The notes under the pieces: model-generated
The model's database searches: none
Told to the model about the DNA's origin: nothing
The model's input: the letters and a program-made list of their open reading frames with translations, nothing else
Shown: piece after piece, positions 9,349-21,300 of the stretch
Layout of the letters: each line of letters opens with the position of its first letter
Numbering within the stretch: the first letter of the stretch is position 1
Assembly (NCBI GenBank): GCA_026119855.1
Contig: JAOWBW010000254.1
Coordinates: 372,001 to 436,000, forward strand
Length of the DNA: 64,000 nt
DNA from: Campanula takesimana
Lineage: Eukaryota > Streptophyta > Magnoliopsida > Asterales > Campanulaceae
Direction of reading: 5' to 3'
Program-made: the position numbers and the translations under genes

Positions 9349-12300
9349 ATGGGGCGGGGAAGGGTGCAACTGAAGAGGATTGAGAACAAGAATAGCCGGC
9401 AAGTCACTTTCTCGAAACGCCGGTCCGGCTTGTTGAAGAAAGCTCATGAGATTTCCGTACTTTGCGACGCCGAGGTCGGTTTGATCGTCTTCTCCAATAA
9501 AGGCAAACTCTGCGAATATGCTACCGATTGCTCGTACGTTTTTTCATTCCCAATTCTTCTCTTAATCTCTTCCATTTTCATTCGATTTTTTTTTTCCTTT
9601 TATTATTTTTTAAACCCAGTGTGTCTCATGACCTCCTTTAAAGCCGATCAAAAAAGTTGATTAATACTAGTAGTGAAGAGTACTGCATGAACATTCGATT
9701 GCTCTCTTCTGTGTTTTAATCGTTAATGTGTTACTCCTTCTGTCCAGAACTAAAGTTCTTAGTTTGAATTTTTACGGAAATTAAAGAAAAGCAAATATTG
9801 TGAGTATGAGAAAGTAGGAGAGAGAAAATGGTTAGATTTTTTGTTGTTGTGAGAATAATAAGTGAGTTCTATTGTCCATTTTAGTTAATAAAGTAACTAA
9901 AAACCTTTGTACCGGTCAAACCAAAAAAGAAAATACTTCCTCCGTTCCGAAATGATCTTCTCATTTGCCATTTTTTATTGTCCTAGTAAGTTCTTCTCGT
10001 TTCTAGAATTTAGGCTTCAATGTGCATAAACACAAAATGACTAGTGAAGCATGTGCTTATATCCTTAAAAAGTTTGAATAATCAAACGTGAAGATTATTT
10101 TGAGACAAATGGAGTATTTTGGATTTGGGTTTTATGTGTTTTAATCAAATGCCTTCATTTTAGAAAGTGCAAGTTCAGTTTTTGTGACCTTTTTCCTTCA
10201 TTTTTCTTGTATATCCAAGTCCAAAGAGATATTTTGCAGTTCATCTGTATCAACTTTTGGTTTCTTTACTATATTTAAGAGCAAATCCAGTACTTAATAT
10301 TAAGTTAAACCATGCTGCCTGTTTTTAGGTGCTTACATTTTTGGCTCTTGCTAGTAAATACTCATATACTTCCTCCGTTCCAGAGTAAGAGTCTTACTTT
10401 CTATTTTGGTACGTCTCAGAGTAAGAGTCTCATTCCTAAAATGACAAGGAATCTTTACTATTCATCCCACTCATTCTCTCTCATACTTTACTTTTATACT
10501 CATAACACCAATCAACTTACTATTCACTTTCACTCACTCTTTTTTTTTTTAAGCGAAAAGGGCAATGCCCCCTATATTTTATTGAAAATAAAAAGGTACA
10601 AAGAGGTGATGGAGGACTAAGCCAGAACCATTACAAAAGAAAAAGAATAAATAAGAGGATAAAAAATAAAATAAATAAAAATAAAAGGTCAAACAAATTT
10701 ACTGCCGTTCTCGGCTTCAGGCCTGATGGCCTCGTCTTCCCCAGGCCATGTGCCTCCACCAATGAATCCTGGCTCCTCCGATCTTGCGCCTACTACATCA
10801 AACCCCAATCCGACTATTTCACAGCCGCCAACAACCCCTACAAAGGCAAAATCCTTTGCTTCATTCTTTAAAGATCCACATATTACATCTACTCCGCCTC
10901 TACAATTGGTTCCAATGTCATTGCACAAAGGTGAGCCGGCCTTTAAATTCTCTAAAGACATGATCAATTCATTGGCGCAGCCTTTCAAGTATACTCTTAT
11001 CGGTAAGTTCTCTCATGGCCGTCCCAATATGGAGAATACTAGAAAATATTTTTTAAACTTTGGGCTAAAGGCTGAATTTACTTTGGGTCATGTGGATTCA
11101 AAACATATATTGATTAGAGTGATTCATGAAGGTGATTTTAATCGCCTTTGGTCCAAAGAGTTTGGCAGCTAGGTCGATTTCCGATGCGTGTATTTCGATG
11201 GACGCCGTCTTGGCATCCTGAAAAGGAGTCCTCGTTATATCCCGCGTGGGTTAGTTTACCTGGGCTTCCAATCCACATGTTTAATAAAGTCTGTCTGCCT
11301 GTTTTCCATTGCTCAAATCTTTGGCGTACCACTTGCTATCGATCAAGCTACGGTCGATTTGTCTAGGCCGAGTGCTGCCAGAGTACTAGTTCAAGTCGAT
11401 CTCTTGAAGAAGCTCCCTTCTAGAGTTTTTATTGATTGTGGGGATGAGTTTTCTAGTTTTTATGAAGCCCTTGAGTTTCATAATCTGCCTTACTATTGTA
11501 AGCATTGTTATAAGTTGGGACATGATATGTCATCTTGTTATTACTTACATCCCAAAAATCATGAGGTTAAACAAGGAACGACACAATCAAAGATTGTTGA
11601 CAGCACGGTACATAATAAGGACAAGGTTAAACAAGTGTATGTGGCAAAAATACCAATGACTCGGTTGATCCCCAAGTTTCTATGGTGCAGACAGAAAACA
11701 ATGGGGTTGGTAATTTTGATAATCCTGCTAAAGTGTCTACTGCTGTGTGTGAAGACAACAATGAAGTAATTTTCCAAGATGTTGTTGCCTCTGAGCCAAA
11801 AGATATAGATACCCATAATGAGACGTTTGACACTCAAGGTGAAGAATTGGTAGGCTTGGACGACACAGCTATTGTTGATATAAATACAGGCAATGAAACT
11901 CTGGTAGCTACTGCTGCGCTTGGAGCGCAGATGGGGGCTTTGGCCATTCAAAATGAGTCTACTGCCTCACCATCCATCCCTATGACGGCTCCTGCTTTGG
12001 ATAGAGAAGCACTAAATCTCGTTCGGGAAAAGGTTAGACAAATTCAAGCTTCATCAGCTCCTAACTTACGTCCCTCTACTGCTCATACGCCAAATCCTAA
12101 ATACTTTAATCCCAAATTTATAAACCCAAAAAACCTAAAAGAAGCTCTTACTCTTCGGGAAAAATGCGATTCTGAACCGGAAGACGGTCTTTCTGCTACT
12201 TCTCCTTTGGCATATCCAGAAGCTCGCACTTATGGGGGGTATAGTTGGAGGAGTTCATGTTGATCCGTGGGCTCCAATAGCTGACTGCGATAATTTTGAA

Positions 12301-15300
12301 GATTATTACAATGAAGAAGATGGCTTTCAAAAGGTTAAAGGGAAACGAGGAAAATCTGGATCGAAAGCTAAATCAAAAAATCTCAAGCCTAAATGGCCTT
12401 GGACACTTTCACTCATTCTCTCTCTTACTTTACTTTTACACTCACAACACTTAAATCATTTCCAGCATTTTTTAATCTCCGTGCATTTGAGAGGTAAGAC
12501 TCTTACTCTGGGACGGAGGTAGTAGTATACTCCCTCCGTTTCATGTCACTTGAGACCAAAAATTTTCGCTACAAATTAAGGAGAAATAGGAGAGAGAAAT
12601 AGTGGGAGAGGTGTTTGTGAGTATGAAATATTAAATAGGAGAGAGAGTGAGTGGGAGGAATAGTAAGTTGATTGGTGTTGTGAGTGTAAAAGTAAAGTAA
12701 GAGAGAGAATGAGTGGGAGGAATAGTAAAGATTCTTTACCATTTTGGCAGTCTCAAGTCACGTGGAACGGACAAAAAAAGAAATAAGTCTCAAGTCATAT
12801 GAAACGGAGGGAGTATACTCCAAATAGATATTTGTTGCTAGTTATTAACAAGTGCCACAAAGAGATTCAGCTAGACCCCACTAGTTATCGTACTCACTCT
12901 ACTCTGTCTCTAAATGAATGTTCATTTCAAAAAAAAATTGTCTCAAAATGAATATCTATTCGAAAAAAACTTTCTCCCAAAATGTTTTTTAATCAAATTT
13001 TTTACCCTAGTCTTTTTATACATGCAAAACTAAATGTTTGAAAAGAGGATTACATGATTATATATGAATATTTGCCACTAAATTGTATAAAAAGTAAAGA
13101 TTTTCAGGTATCCATGAACTAATTTTGAACACTCACTTAAGGACGGAGGGAATATGTGATTTCATCAATCGTGTTTTGAATAATACACATTGGGTAACCA
13201 AAACACTGAGTTTGCCACCCCTACTTTAAACTTGAGGTGCAAACAACATTTAAATTTACCTCTTGAACACAACTCTCTAACATCTTATCTACCAAATGTA
13301 CACCCACTCAAAAGATCCTTTCAAATTCCACACGTTCCTGATCCAAGGAAAAACAAAATATAACATATTACACAACTACAACATGATAAGCATTCAAATA
13401 CACAAATGCAATAACCACGTTAATAAAGATACTGAGGATTGTGGCAGTTCTCTAATCCATCCATAGTTATTAAAGGCCCTAGGCGCACCAAGGCGCAAAA
13501 GGTGTGCCCGGAGCCTAGGCGCAAGGCGGGCGCGCTCCCGGGTGACGATGCCCGCAAAAATGTCTTAAAATAATAAAAGTATAGTATACATTATACAACA
13601 TCAAGATAAGGAATAAATCAAATGCAAGTAGTAAATCAAACATACGTTAAAGTCATAAAAGAAACAAACATAAATAGATGTTCAAACAAGCATAAAGAGA
13701 AGTTCAAACAGAAGGACTCTAAGTCTAAATCCTATAAAATGATAAGCAGTTGTTAGTTTGAAGGAGTTCCTAGTGATTGCTACTCTTATATAAAGTTATG
13801 GTGCATCTACATGAGAGAGTCATGGGAGAGGAAGAGTAATAGTCACGCATTAGGTTTTAATTACAATTTAATTGATGGTCAATTGTTGTGCCCGGAGCTA
13901 GGCGCACCCAGGTTACAAAACTGAGCCTCTCTGTGCCCGGAGCTTAGGCGCGCGCCTAGGCGCGCCTTTAATAACTCCATCGAAGTTTATCTCATCACAA
14001 CACTGGAATGATGGTGAAGGTCACATCATCATCCATCAAAATCAACATTTTCCCGGCCTAGACCACATCATCAGTTGTAGTGAGAATTAGCGGCGTCTCT
14101 TTGCTTGTGGGCATGATGCTTAGGCTATAAGGGACTAAGGTCATCTACTTCTAGGTCTGTTGATTGATCTGATTTTGATTGACCCGAATGTTGGTAAAAA
14201 AAAAAAAAATCGAGTGAATGCTTCCATCCAATTATTCATCGAGATTAAAACAAGGGTCATTATCGACCAATCGGTACAATGTACTATCACTTTGTTTACA
14301 CCAAATACAATGTACTTCATAGCTACCACCTAATACAATGTACTATCATTATGTTGTCACTAGATACTACATTGCATTTGGTGTAACAGAGGGTATAGTA
14401 CATTGTACCGATCGGTAATTATTACAGAACTCAAGAAAATGATTCCTTAAGGGGCAACTTTCCTTTAATCATTTAAAAGGTTTGTGTACAGACATTTGCA
14501 CTCAATCTTTTTCAAAGCCAGAAGATGGTTAGAAATTAATTACTCTCTGCCATCCATTGTTAGATCCTAAAGGGAAATAATTACCATATGACTTACTTTA
14601 GATACCCACTTGAGTTTAAATATACCAAAATCGCTGGTACATATTAGAGTCCTGAAGGATAGGGAACAAATGTAAAGATGGAATAGAAATCACATTAGGG
14701 TTGACCATTTGATGTTAAAGAATTTTCACTCTTTAGCAACCCTGATCAGAAAAGCTTCACAACAAGACTGAAAACATGAGAGATCTCTTCAAACTAATAA
14801 CACAAAAAGGTGAAAATATCACGGATTTTCTCGACATAAATAGGATAACAATGACTAATTCTATTTCAATGTTGAAAAACACAAGGAAGATAAACATTTG
14901 CTCAGCATAGAAAAAAGATTACAAACTTTATTACAAATTGTAAGAAATATAAAGGTGTAAAACTACAATACTAATGAGTCAAACTTTCATTGACTCTTTA
15001 CATGGAATTGATGTGGTATATTTGACTGGTGACAACGGATAAGTACTTTAAGAGGTGCTATAAGATATGCTCCAATCATGAATAGGAATATAACGGTGTT
15101 TCAGGCTATACATCAAACTTGAGAGGACGGAGTTAGTTTAGTCACCTGGCACTGTTAAAACTCTCTGACTTGCATGGTCTTGATGATGCGTGAGAAGTAT
15201 GTAGGTTTTGTTCTGATGCATAGTATGATATTACTCGTAGGGGTGCTCAACTGCTCATAATGCATAAGCATTTTCTTCGTAAACGATCGATGCAGAGTCA

Positions 15301-18246
15301 ATGTAGGACAACTGAGGAATAAATCATGTCAAGGAATGTCTGATCAAGATCCCCCTCAAAGCATAACTCCAATTTTATGTAGCCAGAAATACTTTTAAGC
15401 CATTTGTTGTATTCCATCTGTCCCAAAATAAATGTCAATTTCCGCTTTGAGTGCGATTTAAGAAAATTGGGATTTAAGCCTTTTTAGTTAGCATAAGTAC
15501 ATAAAATCCCTTAATGATCTCACCATATTGCATCATCAGTATAAGTGTGAATTGAAACTTGTTGTTTGATGATGGATGATTTAGGAACTTCACCAAAATT
15601 TGGACATTCATTTTGGGACATTTTTTTAGAAAAATTAGACATTCATTTTGGGATGGAGGGTTAGTTCAAGAACAAGAAAGTAAAGCATTATAACATTATT
15701 GGTTGGTTATATTGTTGAGACTAGCAGATTGACATACAACTGGAATATCATCGATTTGTGAGCTTGATGCTTGTGTCAAGGAATCATTCTCATTTGGTGA
15801 TCTTGCAGACTGGTTCACAGTTATCTGATTCAGAAGTTGATATCGAAGGAAAGAATCAAAATTGTTCAAGATCCATATGGTTAGAAGCATGAAATTGGAT
15901 GCATAGACTCAAGGAAGGTGGAATAGGAAGAAAATCTCACCCTAGGTTTTTTCCTGGACTGATTCTTGTTGCCCACATATCTGTATCTTCGTCCAAAGTC
16001 GCTTTTCCAAACTGAAGCTAACTTAGAAAGGCATAGAGGTGACTAGCGTGTATGTAACTATAACACATATTTCCAATTCGACCCATATATAGTACTCCCC
16101 CAGTCCCGCATGAAGAGTGAGTATTCCTTTTGGGCCATTTATTTAGAAGAGTGACTTTCATTTTTCGACCATTCTTTTTCAATCAGTTGACTATATTAAC
16201 TTTGATTTTCCACACAGTTTGAATTTATTTGTTTCCTCAATACTTGAATTCACATGTTTGAGGGACAATTTTGATTGATAAACAATAATCAATACCTTCC
16301 TTAATTTGCGTGTTTGTCTAAACCACACCAGATTTAAATAGCGGATTTGGTTCAAAACTTTGGGTTTTAAATGTTGCAGTTGGAAGAATTCTCTCATATA
16401 GAAAATCTTCAGAAGCTCGCTCATAAACCATCTCCTCTTTGGAGACCATAGTTAACTGTTGCTTGAAATCACTTGAATAGTCAGCCACTTATAAGATTAG
16501 TAAGACCTTCCTATGCTACAAAAGGCCTAAATGATAACTTCGCAGGAAATTATCTTCTTTTGTCACTGAAAACAAATGAAATAAATGAATGACCATATCT
16601 AACTATTCTTTAACATTAGGGATTCCCCATTAATGACATTTTCTTTTTATTCTGATAAAGGAAAAACTCATCCTTGTTTGGAAAGGTGGTTTTAGATTAT
16701 CTTTTTCATGGTTTGCTTGTGCTTTTGTAATGACTAGCGGGTAACCCGTCCTCTGCACGGGAAACCAATATTATATCTTAAAAATTATTTTAATTATACT
16801 TAACTAATACTCCCTCCGTCCCACCCGAATTAGGATTTTTGGGTTGGGCACGGGGATTAAGAAAAAAATGTTAGTGGAATAGGTGTTGTGAGTATGAAAA
16901 GTGAAGTAGGAGAGAGAAAGTGGGGTAGAGAATAATGAGTGGAAAGCTGTGGTGAGTGTGAATGTGGGTCTCATTAAAGAAAACACTTCCATTTTTGGGT
17001 TGTCCTAATTCGAATGCGACAACCCAAAATAGAAATTTGTCCTAATTCGAGTGAGACAGAGGGAGTATAGTAATCATCATTTTAACTAATACTATTAATA
17101 AAAAAATTTAATGTATATTATTACTATTATTATAATAACTATTATAATTAATTAATACTATTGATAGTAATAGTTAATATATATTAATAGCAATGATTAA
17201 TCTATATAAAAATAATTATTATAATAAAATAATATTATTAATAGTAATAGTTAATTGATATAGTAACTATTATGATTAATTAATATTAAAAATTAATAAT
17301 CTAACTTATATAATAACTATTATAATTAACTAATACTAATAATAGTAATAGTTAATGTATGTAGCCTATTATAGTTAACCAATACTATTAATAGTAAAAA
17401 ATAACTTAGAAAATAACTATTATGGTTAACTAATACTATTAATAGTAATAATTAACTTATATATAGTAACTATTATAGTTAAATAATACTATTAATAGTA
17501 ATAGTTAACTAATATAGTAACTATTCTAATACTATTAATATTAATATTTAACTTGTATTGTAATTAATATTGTTAACTAATACTATTAATAGTAATGGTT
17601 AACTTTTACTATTAATATTAACTAATACTATTAATAGTAATAGTTAATTTATAAAGTAACCATTATAGTTAACTTGTATAGTAACTATTATTGTTAATTA
17701 TACTATAAATATTAATAGTTATATATTATAGTAACTATTATAGTTGACTAATACTATTAATAGTAATAGTTAACTACTATAGTAACTATTATAGTTAAGT
17801 AATACTATTAATAGTTAACTATTATAGTTAACTATTACTAATAATAGTAATAGTTACTATTAATAGTTAACTGTTATTTGCTTAATACCATTAGCTAATA
17901 CTATTAGTTACTACATAAGGTAACTATTATAATAGCTATTACTAATAATAGTAATAGTTAACTAATATAGTTAACTATAATAGTAACTATTACCAATAAG
18001 AGTAAAAGTTTACTATAATGGTTAACTATTATAGTTAACTATTACTAATAATAGTAATAGTTACTATAATAGTTAACTATTATAGTTACCCTTTATAGTA
18101 ACTATTATTATTAGCTAATAGTATTAGCTAATGAAAAGAAAATGAAAAGTCACTTATTTATTAGTATATTGTTGATGTGGTTTCTCCAAATGCAAGCTTT
18201 CTCCTTTGTTTGTCCACATGTCAATACCATAGCTCTTTTGGCCAAC

Positions 18247-18313
<67 letters not shown>

Positions 18314-21300
18314 TTTCTTGAGCCCAAATCCTCCAGGGGCGGACCCAGACTCAAAATTAAGGGGTTCACAAATTACATTGCACAAAAGCTTCAAAAAGTA
18401 ATTGTTTTCTACATAACTACCTACATCGATTACAAGAAGAAAAAAACATACTAAATTTGTCCCTTACGCGCTTTCATACAATGAAATTTTTTAATTACAT
18501 CTTCATCTGTAACACTCCAAAACAACTCTTTTTCAATATAAGACACAAGACAATCATTTAAAAATTGATTACCAATTCGATTACGTAAATGTGTCTTGAC
18601 AATGTTCATCCCTGAGAAGCATCTTTCCACACTTGCTGTTGATACTGGTAAAATCAAAGCAAACTTCAAAAACCGATACAACAATGGGATAGAATTACTT
18701 ACCCCAAAACTAGTTTCCGTTTCCGTCGATGATATTCACAAATCTTTTTTCTAAGTGCGGGATCCGAAGGAAGACTATTTAAATCAACAAATTCTTTACT
18801 AGCACTAGCATAAGCTTTCACTGTCACGGGGATAGAATTACTTACCCCAAAACTAGTTCCCGCTTCCGTCGATGATTTTCTTTTCAAGAATCGCTCCATA
18901 ATCAACAAATATGAAAACACCACCAATCCTAAAAAAGATTCAATAAAACCATTATTAATATCAACTAATCAATAATAAAAACCTAAATCAGAAAACTATA
19001 AATTGCTCATTAAATGAACCCTAAATCATATAAAAAAAAATATCTTATTTGAATAAATCAATAATATAAACCCACCCTAAATTGAAAACCCTAAAACACT
19101 CAACAAACGAAACCGTAAATTGAAACTTACGATGGGTGATGGAGGCGGAACCGCGGAAGGAGAAGGATCTGGATGGAGTCGTCGACGTCGTCCGTCTGGC
19201 TTGGTGTTGCGTACGCTCTTTCCTTTTCTCTCTATCGTTTTTTTTTCTCCTAGTCTTTTTCACGTTTCGTTCTGTGACTTCTGTCGTTTGGTTTATAATG
19301 GGGGGTGGGCATAGCTGGTGAGGGGGGGGGTGCCCTTATTAATAAAAAATATATATATTTTTTTTTACTTGTTTGGAGAAAAAGGGGGGATTCACCGCCA
19401 TACCATACGTATAGCGTGAGTCCGCCCCTGAAATCCTCTGTACCACTTTGTGTGCCATTTCATGTGCCACAAGTGATCCAACGGCAAACAGTTATTGAGA
19501 TTAACATGATATTAATATTATCCAAACATGTTAACGGTTGGATTAGAAATGGTACATGGAGTGGCACACAGAAGTGGTACAGGAGATCTCGATTCTGATT
19601 TCTTGAAAAAGCAAGAGATATGGAGAGCTTAAAAGTGGGACCAAAGATAACTGATAGACAAAACAAAAAAATAATAAAAAAACCAATCCAAATATGTTAA
19701 GATTTTATTTTCTTTCTAAGATCCAAACCAAAATTAATGGATAGGAATCACCTCTATTATCAACATCAGGGAATACAATCTTGCTAAGAATGTGCGTTCG
19801 GCCATTCCATTTCCCCAATGTCAGGTTTTAATTTTCGTTTTATGAATGATGCAAAACTTGATATTTTATTCATAATGTCACAATATATAGATACAAGAGG
19901 TAGAGTCCTAATTATGAACAATATACTAGTTTCCTAATCTAAATACAATTGTAATCTTTACAATATTATTAAAGGTACAAAATGACTAGAAAGAGTAGAG
20001 AACAAGAAACCCTAGGAAACCCTAGGTAGTAACTCGGCTAGGGATAGGGTTGACCCGAGTGTGACCCGGGTATATCCTGCTAGGGTTAGGGTTGACCCGA
20101 GTATGACCCGGGTATATCCTTAATACGCCCCCGCAAGATGGACGATCCGTGGAGAAGACCAATCTTAGAAATAAATTGTTGGAAGCGGAGCCGAGGTAGG
20201 GGTTTGGTAAGAACGTCAGCGAGTTGATCATCACCCGAGATGTGTTGGACGTGCAATGAGCCAGACTGTACTAGTTCACGAACAAAGTGAAAGGAGAGAG
20301 CAACATGTTTTATACGAGAGTGAAAAACTGGGTTTGAAGAGTAAGTAGTAGCACCAAGGTTGTCACAATAAATGACTGGAGAATGAGAAGGAGAGAACCC
20401 AAGTTCGGTGAGGAGGTTTTGAACCCAGATAACCTCTGCGGTAGAGTCAGTGACCGCACAAAATTCAGCCCCAGTAGAGGAGCGAGCCAGTGACCATTGT
20501 TTTCTAGAGGACCAGGCAAAATTCAGCGTCATGCCGGGTAAAGGAGAGATACTGTAGCCCACCAACCAGAGCACGATATGTAGTAGGATCAACAGCAGGG
20601 GTGTTAGTGGACTTGGTAAGGGGCGGGGAGACTGCAATGGGTGTGGAAGGGGTTTGGACATGCATTTTATGGCGAGTGAGAAGATCATGGATGTATTTTG
20701 ACTGAGAAAGGAGAAGACATCGCGGTTGGGAGTGACTTCTACCTCCAAGAAATAGGACAAGGGACCAAGATCTTTAAGGGAGAAACGGTTTGAGTTGCTG
20801 GTTATGAATGAGGTGTGGGTGGGGTTGGAGGGCCCTGTAACAATAATATCATCAACATAGGCAAGGAGATAAAGCTGGGAAGGGTGTTTAAGAAGAAAGA
20901 GAGAGGGATCGGCTAAGGATGGTCGAAAGCCATAGGAAAGAAGATAAGTTTTGAGTTCATTAAACCAAGCACGTGGTGCTTGTTTGAGCCCATAAATGGC
21001 TTTGGATAGGCGACAAACAAAGGAGGGGTTGTTGGAATCAACAAAACCTGGGGTTGCGTAATAAACACTGTCTCAGAAAGAGTACCTTGTAGGAAGGCAT
21101 TATTGACATCAAGTTGGCGAAGGGACCAACGATAAGTTGTGGCAAGAGACAAAAGAAGACGAACGGTGGCGGGTTTGACAACCGGGCTGAAGGTTTTAGA
21201 ATAATCAACTCCAGGTTGTTAGTGGAAGCCTTTGGCGACAAGGCGGGCTTTGTATTTCTGAATGGTGTTGTCAGGGTTATACTTGATGCGGAAAACCCAT

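Larger units (their letters stand above)
10369..12522. mobile_element. Stowaway MITE split by a LINE
   Basis: Termini are cttcctccgttccagagtaag and cttactctgggacggaggtag next to TA. In copy 2 the same MITE is uninterrupted (43,504-43,778, about 275 bp). Here it is expanded to 2.15 kb by the non-LTR element at 10,537-12,403. Confidence 0.9.
16734..18313 (-). mobile_element. Non-autonomous Helitron
   Basis: Read on the minus strand it begins TC (TCTATATATA) and ends with a GC-rich hairpin, CCCGT-GCAGAGG-ACGGG, followed 7 bases later by CTAG. These are the Helitron 5' TC and 3' hairpin-CTRR signatures. It sits between A (16,733) and T (18,314) without target duplication. Copy 2 shows the empty site gtaatga|tttcttg near 58,812-58,820. 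No Rep/helicase is encoded. The cargo is a Stowaway MITE and a TAA/ATT-type repeat field. Confidence 0.85.
18322..19595. mobile_element. MULE-like MITE carrying a hAT element
   Basis: Inverted ends with the shared core CTGTACCACTT: the left reads gcccaaatcctctgtaccac, and the right is the complement of gatctcctgtaccacttc. The flanks share gatttcttga (the left copy is cut by the Helitron end, the right copy is 19,597-19,606), a 9-11 bp target duplication of the Mutator type. Without the hAT insert it is only about 170 bp. Confidence 0.7.

Noticed and set aside
17070..18125. AT-rich tandem field as a possible centromere, replication origin or matrix attachment region
   Set aside because: It is confined to a Helitron absent from copy 2, and there is no independent evidence for such a function.
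20034..20120. ctagggttaggg repeats as interstitial telomere sequence
   Set aside because: They are part of a 44-bp duplication inside copia C LTRs, recur in all LTR copies and are not a tandem plant telomere repeat.
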